Below are positions 19,808 through 30,168 of a DNA stretch of 64,000 nt, in pieces. The position numbers were made by a program, and so were the translations under genes. Source of the stretch: Pantoea sp. Cy-639 (GTDB taxonomy: Bacteria; Pseudomonadota; Gammaproteobacteria; Pseudomonadales; Pseudomonadaceae); contig NZ_VWXI01000006.1 of NCBI RefSeq assembly GCF_011752525.1, positions 1-64,000 on the forward strand, in the 5' to 3' direction. Every line of letters begins with the position of its first letter. Position 1 is the first letter of the stretch. A model generated the notes under the pieces. It worked only from the letters and a program-made list of their open reading frames with translations. It was not told where the DNA came from and searched no databases.

Positions 19808-20920
19808 TCAGGAGGCGAGGCTGCGGCGAAAGCGCGCCAGGGCCACGCCGAAGAACACCAGGCCGATCACGGCCAGGGCCAGCACGTCTGGCCACACCAC
19901 GCTCAGCCCGGCGTCGCGGAACAGGATCGCCGCGCCGAGGCTGACGAAGTGGGTCGAGGGCGAACCCTGCATGACCCACTGCAGCCATTGCGGCATGCTG
20001 TCCAGCGGCGTGCTGCCGCCCGAGAGCAACAGCATCGGGATGATCACCGGAATCGCCAGCAGGCCGAACTGCGGTGTCGAGCGCGCCAGGGTGGCGAGGA
20101 AGATCCCCAGCGCCGTGCTGGCGAACAGGTACAGCGCGGTGACCGCCAGAAACAGCCCCAGCGACCCCGCCAGCGGCACGCCCAGTGCCCACTTGACCAC
20201 CACTTCCAGCGAAATCCAGGTGCACAGCACCACCACCAGCGCGTTGCTGGCGATCTTCGCCAGCATGATCTCCAGTGCCGTCAGCGGCAGCACCAGCAAG
20301 TGGTCGAGGGTGCCGTGCTCGCGCTCGCGCAGCAGCGCGGTGCCGGTGAGGATGATGGCGAGGATGGTGATGTTGTTGACGATCTGGATCACCGCGAGGA
20401 ACCAGCCACCCTCCAGGTTGGGGTTGAACAACGCCTTGGGATTGAGCAGCACCGGGCTGTTCGCCGCACTGCGATCGGCGTACTCGAGCAGTTCGCGCTC
20501 GAAGATCCGGCCGATGTAGCCGGCCCCCATGAACGCCTGGCTCATGGCCGTGGCGTCGACGTTGACCTGCAGCTCAGGCGAGCGTCCGGCCAGCAGGTCG
20601 CTCTGGAAGTTCACCGGCAGGTTGATCACGAAGGTGTACTGGCCGCTGTCCATGGCCTGGTCGAGGCGATCGGCGGGCAGCGCCACGGCAGGCTGGAACT
20701 CCGGTGGTTGCAGCGCCTCGGCCAGCTTGCGCGACAGCGCGCTGTGGTCTTCGTCGACCACGGCCACGCTGGCATTGTGTACGCCGATCACCGAGCCGGC
20801 GGCGGGCATGTAGATGGCCACGCTGAAGGCGTACAGCAAGAACAGCAGCAGCACGCTGTCGTGGCGCAGGCTGGTCAGCTCCTTCAGGCCCAGGCGCAGG
20901 GTGTGGTTGAGGCGGCTCAT
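19808..20920 (-). CDS. ABC-2 type exporter permease (YhhJ-like)
   Basis: A 370-residue permease of the ABC-2 family: one N-terminal helix, a large periplasmic domain (about residues 45-175), then five helices in the C-terminal half, with the conserved LLREREHGTLDHLLVLPLT segment. It is the last gene of a three-gene exporter operon and starts one base after the stop of the RbbA-like gene. The E. coli counterpart is yhhJ in yhiI-rbbA-yhhJ. Substrate unknown. Confidence 0.92.
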   Translation of the reverse strand: MSRLNHTLRLGLKELTSLRHDSVLLLFLLYAFSVAIYMPAAGSVIGVHNASVAVVDEDHSALSRKLAEALQPPEFQPAVALPADRLDQAMDSGQYTFVINLPVNFQSDLLAGRSPELQVNVDATAMSQAFMGAGYIGRIFERELLEYADRSAANSPVLLNPKALFNPNLEGGWFLAVIQIVNNITILAIILTGTALLREREHGTLDHLLVLPLTALEIMLAKIASNALVVVLCTWISLEVVVKWALGVPLAGSLGLFLAVTALYLFASTALGIFLATLARSTPQFGLLAIPVIIPMLLLSGGSTPLDSMPQWLQWVMQGSPSTHFVSLGAAILFRDAGLSVVWPDVLALAVIGLVFFGVALARFRRSLAS

Positions 20921-20921
20921 C

Positions 20922-23645
20922 TCAGGCCTCCTGCTTTTTCAGCATGGCCAGGCTCAGGCCGGTGAACGCGGCGAAGAACCCCAGCAGCGCCAGGCACTGT
21001 GGCCACAGTTCGCGCAGGCCAAGGGCCTTGGTGAAGGTGCCGACGGCGATGTCGAGGAAATAGCCGGCCGGGAACAACTGGCCCATCAGCGCCGCCGCGC
21101 CATCGAGGGACGAGCGTGGCACGATCAGTCCGGAGAACTGGATGGTGGGCAGGCTGGTGAGGATCAGGGTGCCGAGGATCGCTGCAATCTGCGTGCGGGT
21201 GAATGCCGAGATCAGCAGCCCCAGGCTGGTGGTCGCCAGCAGGTAGGCCAGGCCTCCGCAGGCCAGGGCCAGCGGGCTGCCCTTGAGCGGCACGCCGAAC
21301 AGCCAGCGGTTCATCGCCACCAGCAGCGCCAGGTTGATCAGGCTCACCGCCAGGTAGGGCGCCTGCTTGCCGAGCAGGAATTCCAGGCGGGTCAGCGGGG
21401 TGGCGTAGAAGTTGGTGATCGAGCCCAGCTCCTTTTCGCGGACGATGCCCAGGGCAGTGAGCATGGCCGGGATGAAGGCCAGGATCAGCGCCATGACCCC
21501 GGGGCCGATGGCGTTCACGCTGACCACGTCCTGGTTGTAGCGAAAGCGCGTTTCCAGGCGCACCGGCTGCTGGCGGGCCACGGGGTGCGGGCTGAGCGCG
21601 GCGAATTGTTCGAGGTTGGCCTGGTGCACGGCCTCGACATAGTTGCGGCTGGTCTCGGCGCGAAACGGCATGCCGCCGTCGAGCCAGGCCGCCACCACTG
21701 GCTGGCGCCCGGCGTGCAGGTCGCGACCGAAGCCCGGCGGGATCTCCAGGGCCAGCTTGATCTCCGAGCGTTGCAGGCGCTGGTGCAGTTGGCGGGCATC
21801 GCGGATCGGCGCCTGCTCGGCGAAATAGCGCGAGCCGCGGAAGGCTTCCAGATAGGCACGGCTCTGTGGGCTCTGGTCCTGGTCGTAGACGGCGAAGGCG
21901 AGGTTTTCCACGTCCAGCGAAATGCCATAGCCGAAGATCACCATCATGAACAGCGCGCCGAGCAGGGCGAAGGCCAGGCGCACCTTGTCGCGCAGCAACT
22001 CCTTGCCCTCGCGGCTGGCCACGGCCAGCAGGCGGCGCAGGCTGAAGGCCTGGCGCAAGGCGGGTGGTGGATTGGCGGCCTGTTCCAACGGCGCTTGCTG
22101 TGGCGGCGCTGGGGTGCTGTCCTGGGCCTGTTCGAGGCAGGTCACGAAGGCGTCTTCCAGGGTCCGCCCAGCAAATTGGCGCTGCAGTGCCTGCGGCGTG
22201 TCGCAGGCCAGCACCCGTCCGGCGTGCATCAGCGAGATGCGGTCGCAGCGCAGCGCCTCGTTCATGAAGTGGGTGGAGAGGAAGATGGTCACGCCCTGCT
22301 CGCGGGACAGTTCCACCAGCAGCCGCCAGAAGCCGTCGCGGGCGGCCGGGTCGACCCCTGAGGTCGGCTCGTCGAGGATCAGTACCTCCGGGCGATGCAG
22401 CACCGCCACGGCCAGCGACAGGCGCTGGCGCAGGCCCAGGGGCAGGGCGCCGGAGGGCTGATCGGCAATGGCGCCAAGCTCGAAGCGCTCGATCAGCTCG
22501 GCGATGCGCGGGCTGCTGTCGGCCTTGGGCAGGTCGAACAGGCGGGCGTGCAGCTCGAGGTTCTGCCGGGCGCTCAGTTCGCCGTACAGGGAGAAGCTCT
22601 GGGACATGAACCCGACGCGCTTGCGGGTGGCCAGGTCGCCGGCGTCCACTGGGCGGCCGAGCAGGCTGGCGCTGCCCTCGCTGGCCGGCATCAGCCCGGT
22701 GAGCACCTTCATGGTGGTGGTCTTGCCGCAGCCGTTGGAGCCCAGGAAGCCAAAGATCTCGCCACGGCCGATGGCGAAGCTGACCTTGTTCACCGCGGTG
22801 AAGTCACCGAAGCGCAGGGTCAGGTCGTGGGCCTCGATGGCGACCGGCCCCCCCTCGTCCGGGCGCGGCGGGATGTGCAGCGCGGCCGGCTGCGCCCGCC
22901 CGGCGCCCTGGTAATGGGTAAAGGCATCGTCCAGCTTGCCGCTGGCGGTGGCCGTCGCCAGTTCGCGGCTAGGGCCGGCGGCCAACAGGCGGCCGCCGTC
23001 GAGCATCAGGCAGTGCTCGAACTGCTCGGCTTCCTCCATGTAGGCCGTGGCCACCAGCAGGGTCAGCTGTGGACGCTGGGCGCGCACCTGCTCCACCAGC
23101 TCCCAGAAGCGTCGGCGCGACAGCGGGTCGACGCCGGTGGTGGGCTCGTCGAGGATCAGCAGGTCTGGCTCGTGGATCAGCGCACAGCACAAGCCCAGCT
23201 TCTGCTTCATGCCACCGGACAACTTGCCGGCCGGGCGCTCGCCGAAGCGTTCCAGGTCGGTGGCGCGCAGCAGGCTGGCCATGCGTTGCTCGCACTCGGC
23301 GCGACCAAGGCCGAACAACGTGGCGAAGAAGCGGATGTTCTCGCGGATCGACAGCTCAGGGTACAGGTTGTTGCCCAGGCCCTGGGGCATGAAGGCGACC
23401 CTGGGGTACAGCGCTGTGCGGTGACGGCGCTGGCGGATCGCGCCGCCGAGTACTTGCAGCTCGCCTTGTTGCAGGCGCTTGACCCCGGCGATCAGCCCGA
23501 GCAGGGTCGACTTGCCGGCGCCGTCCGGGCCGATCAGGCCGCAACGGGTACCGGCCGGCAGGCTGAAGGTCACGTCGTGCAGGGCTTGAAGCTCGCCGTA
23601 GCGGTGACAGATGCCTTGGCCCAGCAGCGCAGGTGCGGTGTTCAT
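20922..23645 (-). CDS. rbbA: RbbA-like double ABC ATPase fused to ABC-2 permease
   Basis: A 907-residue fusion. ABC domain 1 (about 1-235) has Walker A GPDGAGKST at 40-48, signature LSGGMKQKL and Walker B LLILDEPTTGVD. ABC domain 2 (about 265-500) has GSNGCGKTT and LILDEPTSGVD, but its signature reads LPLGLRQRL rather than LSGGQ. Residues from about 550 form an ABC-2 permease half with REKELGSITNFYATP. E. coli RbbA was described as a ribosome-bound ATPase, yet the fusion and operon point to a transporter. Its ATG overlaps the HlyD stop by 4 bases (ATGA). Confidence 0.92.
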   Translation of the reverse strand: MNTAPALLGQGICHRYGELQALHDVTFSLPAGTRCGLIGPDGAGKSTLLGLIAGVKRLQQGELQVLGGAIRQRRHRTALYPRVAFMPQGLGNNLYPELSIRENIRFFATLFGLGRAECEQRMASLLRATDLERFGERPAGKLSGGMKQKLGLCCALIHEPDLLILDEPTTGVDPLSRRRFWELVEQVRAQRPQLTLLVATAYMEEAEQFEHCLMLDGGRLLAAGPSRELATATASGKLDDAFTHYQGAGRAQPAALHIPPRPDEGGPVAIEAHDLTLRFGDFTAVNKVSFAIGRGEIFGFLGSNGCGKTTTMKVLTGLMPASEGSASLLGRPVDAGDLATRKRVGFMSQSFSLYGELSARQNLELHARLFDLPKADSSPRIAELIERFELGAIADQPSGALPLGLRQRLSLAVAVLHRPEVLILDEPTSGVDPAARDGFWRLLVELSREQGVTIFLSTHFMNEALRCDRISLMHAGRVLACDTPQALQRQFAGRTLEDAFVTCLEQAQDSTPAPPQQAPLEQAANPPPALRQAFSLRRLLAVASREGKELLRDKVRLAFALLGALFMMVIFGYGISLDVENLAFAVYDQDQSPQSRAYLEAFRGSRYFAEQAPIRDARQLHQRLQRSEIKLALEIPPGFGRDLHAGRQPVVAAWLDGGMPFRAETSRNYVEAVHQANLEQFAALSPHPVARQQPVRLETRFRYNQDVVSVNAIGPGVMALILAFIPAMLTALGIVREKELGSITNFYATPLTRLEFLLGKQAPYLAVSLINLALLVAMNRWLFGVPLKGSPLALACGGLAYLLATTSLGLLISAFTRTQIAAILGTLILTSLPTIQFSGLIVPRSSLDGAAALMGQLFPAGYFLDIAVGTFTKALGLRELWPQCLALLGFFAAFTGLSLAMLKKQEA

Positions 23646-24601
23646 CGCAGGTTGGCCGGCCAGTCCACATCGGCGGTGCGCACGTAGCCGGCGCCGGGCA
23701 TGCCGGGCTTGGCCTGGGGCACTGCGCTGGGATCGGCCAGGCGCAGCTTGACCCGGAACACCAGTTTTTGCCGCTCGTCACGGGTCTCGACCTGCTTGGG
23801 CGTGAACTGCGCCTTGGCCGCGACGAAGGCGATCTTGGCTGGCAGGGCGTGCTCGGGCAGGGCGTCGAGGACGATGCGCGCCTGGTCGCCGACGGTCAGC
23901 CGGCCAGTGGTGGAGGCGGGCAGGTAGAGGTTCATGTACTGGTCGCTGGGGTCGATCAGCATCAGGACCCGGCCACCGGCGCCGAGCACTTCGCCGGGTT
24001 CGGCCAGGCGCAACTGGATGATGCCGTCGATGGGCGCCCGCAGGCTGCTGTCGTCGATCTCGCTGGTTAGCTGGGCTACCTGGGCTTCGGCGGCGCCGAT
24101 GGCGGCCTTGATCGCCGCCAGTTGCGCGCGGGCGGCGACCAGCGCGGCGGTAGCGGTGTCGTAGCGGGCCTGCTGCTGGTCGAGCAACTGCTGGCTGGCG
24201 AACTTGCGCTGGAATATCTCGCGTACCCGCTTGAGCTCCTGGCTGGCCAGCAGCAGTTCGCTCTGGCGCAACTGCACGCTGGCCTGGGCGGCGGCGTAGT
24301 TCTCGCGGGCACGCAGTACCTCGGCCTCGGCCTCGGCGCGCTGGGCCTCGAGGGTGCGGGTGTCGATACGGGCGAGCAACTGGCCGCGGGCGACCTTGTC
24401 CCCTTCGTCGACCAGTACTTCGGCCAGGCGTCCGGGGATCTTGCTGGCGATCTGCACCTCGGTGGACTCGAGGCGCCCGTTGCCCATGCTCAGGCCATCG
24501 GGCAGGCGGTCGTGAAGGGATTTCCAGTAGCCCAGTCCACCCGCCGCCAGCAGCAACAGGATCAGGGCGCAGGCGAAAACTCTGGGGGCTTTGCGGTTCA
24601 T
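23642..24601 (-). CDS. HlyD-family periplasmic adaptor (YhiI-like)
   Basis: A 319-residue membrane fusion protein: N-terminal anchor helix FACALILLLLAAGG, a biotinyl-lipoyl-like half GRLAEVLVDEGDKVARGQLLARID, a long coiled-coil hairpin (about residues 80-195) and a beta-barrel domain. It would join the RbbA/YhhJ-type inner-membrane exporter to an outer-membrane channel, which is not encoded here. The first gene of the operon. Two Met codons four residues apart are possible; the second is chosen because the AGG before the first is too close. Confidence 0.9.
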   Translation of the reverse strand: MNRKAPRVFACALILLLLAAGGLGYWKSLHDRLPDGLSMGNGRLESTEVQIASKIPGRLAEVLVDEGDKVARGQLLARIDTRTLEAQRAEAEAEVLRARENYAAAQASVQLRQSELLLASQELKRVREIFQRKFASQQLLDQQQARYDTATAALVAARAQLAAIKAAIGAAEAQVAQLTSEIDDSSLRAPIDGIIQLRLAEPGEVLGAGGRVLMLIDPSDQYMNLYLPASTTGRLTVGDQARIVLDALPEHALPAKIAFVAAKAQFTPKQVETRDERQKLVFRVKLRLADPSAVPQAKPGMPGAGYVRTADVDWPANLR

Positions 24602-24696
24602 TCGGTTCGGCATCCTGCGGCTTGCACGCCTTATCCTGGCGCGACGCGCTTCCTTGCGCGTTGATGTTGGTCAAACCCTTGACCATAGACGCTGTT

Positions 24697-25146
24697 TCAG
24701 TCGAGCGCGAGAATGGCTTGCCATTGCTCGGGGGTGACCGGCATCACCGACAGGCGGCTGCCTTTCTGTACCAGCGGCAGTTCCGCCAGCGCGGCTTGCT
24801 GCTTGAGCAGGCCCAGGCCCAGCACCTTGCGGAAGGTACGCACGTGCTCGACATCCACGGCGCTCCACGGGTTCTTCTCGGCGCTGGCCTTGGCGTCGTG
24901 ATAGTGGCTCTCGGGGTCGAGCGCGGTGGGGTCCGGATAGGCGGCGGCGCTGATCCGGGCGATACCGGCCACGCCCGGCTGCGGACAGCTGGAGTGGTAG
25001 AACAGGAATTCGTCGCCTACGCTCATGGCCCGCAGGAAATTGCGCGCCTGATAGTTGCGTACGCCGTCCCAGCGCGCATGGCCCAGACGCGCCAGGGCTT
25101 CGATGGAGAGCTCGTCGGGCTCGGATTTCATCAGCCAGTAGGCCAT
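24697..25146 (-). CDS. EVE domain protein (thymocyte nuclear protein 1 family)
   Basis: A 149-residue EVE-domain protein of the PUA-like superfamily, expected to bind modified nucleobases in DNA or RNA. The family opening MAYWLMKSEPDE, the segment WDGVRNYQARNFLR and GDEFLFYHSSC match closely. AGGAG lies 8 bases upstream of the start at 25146. It stands divergent to a 51-residue membrane protein gene. Confidence 0.93.
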   Translation of the reverse strand: MAYWLMKSEPDELSIEALARLGHARWDGVRNYQARNFLRAMSVGDEFLFYHSSCPQPGVAGIARISAAAYPDPTALDPESHYHDAKASAEKNPWSAVDVEHVRTFRKVLGLGLLKQQAALAELPLVQKGSRLSVMPVTPEQWQAILALD

Positions 25147-25322
25147 GGATGCTGCTCCTGAAAGAGGTTGAAATAACTCGTTGCATGAAACCGACGGCCG
25201 GTTGGCGTCAAGGTTTGCGTGTCGCCTCACGTTGTCGGAAAATGCGCCGATTTTAAAGCTAGACGCTCCGACGGCCATCAAGAAAGCCGCCGAGCACGGA
25301 CCATTGCCTAGGGGGGCAATCG

Positions 25323-25478
25323 ATGAAACAACGTAAACCGGACCTGCTCTGGATCCTGGCCTTCATTTTTGGTCTGGGTGTGGTCACCACCGGTTACGCC
25401 CAGGGTTTCTGGGAGCGCAAGCTGGACGCCGCCTATCAACAGGCCCCGGCCGAGCTGGTGCAACAGGCGCGCCGCTGA
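25323..25478 (+). CDS. Small single-pass membrane protein, 51 residues
   Basis: ATG at 25323 follows AGGGGGG by 6 bases and opens a 51-codon frame: MKQRKPD, then a hydrophobic span of about 18 residues (LLWILAFIFGLGVVTTGY), then a polar tail ending in QQAPAELVQQARR. The positive N-terminus and single helix suggest an inner-membrane protein with the tail outside. Function unknown. It converges on ygfA with a 19-base gap and is too short for usual length cut-offs. Confidence 0.75.
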   Translation: MKQRKPDLLWILAFIFGLGVVTTGYAQGFWERKLDAAYQQAPAELVQQARR

Positions 25479-25497
25479 GCCCCGTCTGCGCGGCCAT

Positions 25498-26106
25498 TCA
25501 CTGCGGCGCCAGGTACCTGCCACGGTCCGAGACCGTTCCGCGCAGGGGAACATCCCAGCTGGCCTGTGTGAGTCGCTCCACCTTCTGGCATTCGTGTGCC
25601 AACCCCAGCAACAGCGGTTTTTTCCAGGTCTTGCGTCGGGCCTGATACGCCAGGCTACGGTCGTAGAATCCGCCGCCCATGCCCAGACGCCCCCCTTCTT
25701 CATCGAATCCGACCAGCGGTAGCAGGATCAGGTCCAGCGCCCAGATCGGCCGTTGCCGCCTGCGCTCGATCACCGGCTCGAGGATGCGAAAGCGATTCGG
25801 CCGCAGCGCCTCGCCTGCCTCGAAGCGCTGGAACACCATGCGCGTGCGCGGCCAGGCGTGCAGTACCGGCAGGTAGACATGCTTGCCGCGCCGTTGCGCC
25901 TCGCGCAGCAGCAGGCCTGGGTCGATCTCGCCGTCGTTGGGCAGGTACAGGGCAATGTGCCGGGCGCGGCGGAATACAGGGTCCTGCGCGAGCTGGCGAT
26001 AGAGGCCAAGGGCGGCCTGGCGTTGCTGGGCGGGGCTGAGTGCACGGCGGGCGTTGCGCAGTATGCGGCGCAACTGGGGGCGGGTGAGCGGCGCGGTGTC
26101 GGTCAT
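25498..26106 (-). CDS. ygfA: 5-formyltetrahydrofolate cyclo-ligase
   Basis: Converts 5-formyl-THF to 5,10-methenyl-THF with ATP. The 202-residue protein shows RRxLRNARRALS at the N-terminus, YLPNDGEIDP, and the nucleotide/folate loop LGMGGGFYDR near residue 155. The start at 26106 is preferred over an upstream Met at 26151, which falls in the terminator hairpin after the 6S gene. The position after 6S RNA is conserved in gammaproteobacteria; in E. coli ssrS and ygfA are cotranscribed. Confidence 0.94.
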   Translation of the reverse strand: MTDTAPLTRPQLRRILRNARRALSPAQQRQAALGLYRQLAQDPVFRRARHIALYLPNDGEIDPGLLLREAQRRGKHVYLPVLHAWPRTRMVFQRFEAGEALRPNRFRILEPVIERRRQRPIWALDLILLPLVGFDEEGGRLGMGGGFYDRSLAYQARRKTWKKPLLLGLAHECQKVERLTQASWDVPLRGTVSDRGRYLAPQ

Positions 26107-26149
26107 GGCACGGGCGTTCCCAGGAGTGCTGGCCGCGTTCGCGCGGCAC

Positions 26150-26180
26150 AAACGAAATGCCCGCCAGGAAGGCGGGCATT
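26150..26180 (-). terminator. Terminator between 6S RNA and ygfA
   Basis: On the minus strand AATGCCCGCC pairs with GGCGGGCATT around TTCCT (26156-26180) and is followed by TTTCGTTTG. It would end 6S precursors while allowing partial read-through into ygfA. Confidence 0.85.
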
Positions 26181-26185
26181 GAAAT

Positions 26186-26366
26186 CAGGCTCCCCGACAA
26201 GACCGCTATCGGTGTAGCCCTTGAACCCGAAAGTTCAAGGTGGAGATTGCAGGGGGCGTTAAGGCTTTCCGTCGGGCGGACATGCACACCGGCCCCAGCG
26301 TGCAACCCCCGTGGTTGTGCGTATCGGCTCAGGGACATAACCGACTGGCGCATCCCCCAGGGAGTG
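26186..26366 (-). ncRNA. ssrS: 6S RNA
   Basis: 6S RNA binds sigma70-RNA polymerase and mimics an open promoter. Identification rests on synteny (between zapA and ygfA, same strand), on length of about 180 bases, and on pairing of the 5' end CTCCC with GGGGAG near the 3' end, which would close the long irregular hairpin. Inner complementary stretches such as CTTGAAC/GTTCAAG (26219-26242) are also seen. Ends are estimated: the 5' end from the -10 box at 26372-26377, the 3' end from the closing stem. Confidence 0.85.
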
Positions 26367-26371
26367 GCGCC

Positions 26372-26400
26372 AGTATACCAATCTCAATCGGTTTTGCTAA
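26372..26400 (-). promoter_or_regulatory. Promoter of 6S RNA
   Basis: On the minus strand TTAGCA (26400-26395) and TATACT (26377-26372) are separated by exactly 17 bases. The -35 lies inside the last codons of zapA, so ssrS has its own sigma70 promoter besides any read-through from zapA. Confidence 0.7.
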
Positions 26401-26701
26401 CCGGATCGTCGGACAGCGCCTGGTCGACCCGCTCCAGCAAGTCGCGCACCTGCTCGCGGGTGGTGCCGCCACTGCTGGCTTCCGGGCGTTCCTGGCGGTG
26501 CAGCAGTTCGTGGGTGATGTTCAATGCGGCCATCACAGCGATGCGGTCGGCACCGATCACCTTGCCGCTGCTGCGGATCTCGCGCATCTTGCCGTCGAGG
26601 TAACGCGCCGCGCCGACCAGGTTGTTGCGTTCTTCCGGTGGGCAGATGATCGAGTATTCCTTGTCGAGGATCTGCACGGTGACGCTATTGCTTGAACTCA
26701 T
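26384..26701 (-). CDS. zapA: Cell division protein ZapA
   Basis: Bundles FtsZ filaments at the division ring. The 105-residue protein begins MSSSNSVTVQILDKEYSI and has the family pattern of a small N-terminal alpha/beta part (CPPEERNNLVGAARYLDGKM) and a C-terminal coiled coil. Its ATG overlaps the stop of the upstream coiled-coil gene (ATGA). The frame continues far upstream but without start signals. The 3' end contains the -35 of ssrS. Confidence 0.95.
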   Translation of the reverse strand: MSSSNSVTVQILDKEYSIICPPEERNNLVGAARYLDGKMREIRSSGKVIGADRIAVMAALNITHELLHRQERPEASSGGTTREQVRDLLERVDQALSDDPVSKTD

Positions 26702-26916
26702 GAGTCTTGCTCCAGGGCCTTGAGGCGCAAGATCATCGATTCGATCTTGCGTTTGGCGATCTCGTTCTTTTCGATGAGGTGGGCGCGCTCCTCGCGCCAG
26801 GATTTTTCCTGAGCTAGTAAGAGTGCGTTTTGCCGCTTTAGTTGCTCGACGCGTTCGATCAGCAACTCGAAACGGCTCATCAGCGCTTGCAGGTCGTTCT
26901 CTTGCGTGGGTTGCAC
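26698..26916 (-). CDS. ZapB-like coiled-coil protein (TIGR02449 type)
   Basis: A 72-residue protein, almost all heptad-repeat helix (LIERVEQLKRQNALLLAQEKSW...), with no membrane segment. It resembles the short gammaproteobacterial family always found before zapA and by size and fold recalls ZapB, the ZapA partner in E. coli. Cotranscribed and translationally coupled with zapA, so a role at the Z-ring is likely but not shown. Confidence 0.85.
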   Translation of the reverse strand: MQPTQENDLQALMSRFELLIERVEQLKRQNALLLAQEKSWREERAHLIEKNEIAKRKIESMILRLKALEQDS

Positions 26917-27061
26917 TCGATTCGCTCCATCGTTGACTCACCTGGCGATGATGCCTGCCACAGGGACGGGGCGGCCAGTGCTGATGGTCTTGGCGCGCCT
27001 GCCGGTGCTAGGATACAAGGTCTTCATTCTAGTCATTGCGCCGTCTGGCGCCTAGCTGCCC

Positions 27062-27616
27062 ATGCCCAATACCCAATCGCCCTACGTCGCCTTCGCCATG
27101 CTGCTGTCGAGCAATGGCCACCCTGTCACCCCCGCCGAGCTGCACGGCCTGCTGATCGGCCGCAGCTGCGCCGGCGCCGGCTTCGATGCCGACGCCTGGC
27201 TGGCCGATGCCGCGCAACTGCTCGAAACCGAGCCTGGCGACACCGTTCGCAACGCCCTGGTCGGCCTGCAGGAGATGGTCAAGGCCGAACTGACCGGCGA
27301 GGACGTCGCCATTGTCCTGCTGCTGCCCTCCGACGACGCTGCGCTGGCTGATCGCGCCGCCGCGCTGGGCCAGTGGTGCCAAGGTTTCATCACCGGCTTC
27401 GGTCTGAACGCCGGCGGCAAGGACCTGTCCACCGATGCCAAGGAAGTGCTGCAGGACCTGGTAGCCATCTCGCAAGTCCAGGAAGCCCTGGAAGAGTCCG
27501 AGGATGGCGAGAGCGACTACATGGAAGTCATGGAGTACCTGCGCGTCGCGCCGCTGCTGCTGTACACCGAGCTGGCCAAGCCGCAGGCACCTGCGCCAAA
27601 GCCATCGCTGCACTGA
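27062..27616 (+). CDS. ygfB: UPF0149 (YgfB/YecA) family protein
   Basis: A 184-residue cytosolic helical protein of UPF0149, recognised from [16 protein letters not shown], the central [11 protein letters not shown] and the acidic C-terminal [20 protein letters not shown]. The P. aeruginosa YgfB protein represses the amidase gene ampDh3 through AlpA and so affects beta-lactam resistance. The gene leads pepP-ubiH, a gene order shared with E. coli. Confidence 0.93.
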   Translation: MPNTQSPYVAFAMLLSSNGHPVTPAELHGLLIGRSCAGAGFDADAWLADAAQLLETEPGDTVRNALVGLQEMVKAELTGEDVAIVLLLPSDDAALADRAAALGQWCQGFITGFGLNAGGKDLSTDAKEVLQDLVAISQVQEALEESEDGESDYMEVMEYLRVAPLLLYTELAKPQAPAPKPSLH

Positions 27617-27637
27617 TCTGAACGGGGTCGTTTGCCC

Positions 27638-28968
<1,331 letters not shown>

Positions 28969-28972
<4 letters not shown>

Positions 28973-30168
28973 ACCGGGTCAACCTGGCGATCATCGGCGG
29001 CGGCCTGGTCGGCGCCAGCCTGGCCCTGGCGCTGCAGGCCGGGGCGCGTGCGCGGGGCTGGAAGATCCTGCTGATCGAGCCTTTCGCGCCCGGTGACAGC
29101 TTCCAGCCCAGTTACGATGCGCGCTCCTCGGCGCTGTCCTATGGCACCCGGCAGATCTACGAGCAGTTGGGGCTGTGGCAGACCATCAGCCCGCGCGCCG
29201 AGCCGATCCTGCAGATCCAGGTGTCCGACCGCGGCCGTTTCGGCGCCACGCGCCTGGACGCGGGCGAGGAGGGCGTGCCGGCACTGGGCTATGTGGTGGA
29301 GAACGCCTGGCTCGGCCAGTGCCTGTGGCAGGCCATCGACAACGACGTGGTCAGTTGGCGCTGCCCCGCCGAGGTGAAGGCGATGCAGGCCATCGCCGGC
29401 GGCTACCGCCTGCAACTGGACGACGACACCTCGATCGAGTGCGACCTGGCCGTGCTGGCCGATGGCGGCCGGTCGGGCCTGCGTGAGCAATTGGGCGTGC
29501 ATGTGCGCCGCACGCCGTATGACCAGAGCGCGCTGATTGCCAACATCACCCCCGGTCAGGCCCATGCTGGCCAGGCCTTCGAACGCTTCACCGAGCAGGG
29601 CCCGATGGCCCTGCTGCCGTTGCCGGACAACCGCTGCGCGTTGGTCTGGACCCGCCAGGGGATGGACGCCAGGCGCCTGGCCGAGCTCGACGAGCGCAGC
29701 TTCCTGAGAGAGCTGCAGGACGCCTTCGGCTACCGGCTGGGCGCCTTGCGCCAGGTCGGCGCGCGGCACCTGTATCCGCTGGCGCTGGTCGAGGCCGAGG
29801 AGCAGGTGCGACCGAACCTGGTGGTGCTGGGCAACGCCGCCCACAGCCTGCACCCGATCGCCGGCCAAGGGTTCAACCTGTCGCTGCGCGACGTGCAGTC
29901 GCTGGCCGAGGCGCTGTTGGCTGGCCCGCAGCAACCTGGCGATCTGGCCACGTTGCTGGCTTATTGTCAGCGTCAGCGCCTCGACCAGGCACTGACCATC
30001 GGTTTTTCCGACCAGGTCACCCGCCTGTTCGGCAGCAACCAGCCGTTGATCGCGGCGGGCCGCAATGTTGGCCTGCTCGGCCTCGACCTGCTGCCGCCCG
30101 CCCGCAGTTGGTTCGCCCGCCAGGCCATGGGCCTGGGCACCCGCCCCGATCCGCGGGGCCGGGCATGA
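28969..30168 (+). CDS. ubiH: 2-octaprenyl-6-methoxyphenol hydroxylase UbiH
   Basis: FAD monooxygenase of ubiquinone synthesis (ring C1 hydroxylation). The 399 residues show the Rossmann GGGLVGASLAL, the DG motif ADGGRSGLRE and the family signature GNAAHSLHPIAGQGFNLSLRD near residue 285. It starts inside the pepP stop (ATGA) and ends inside the thioesterase start (ATGA), so the operon is tightly coupled. Confidence 0.94.
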
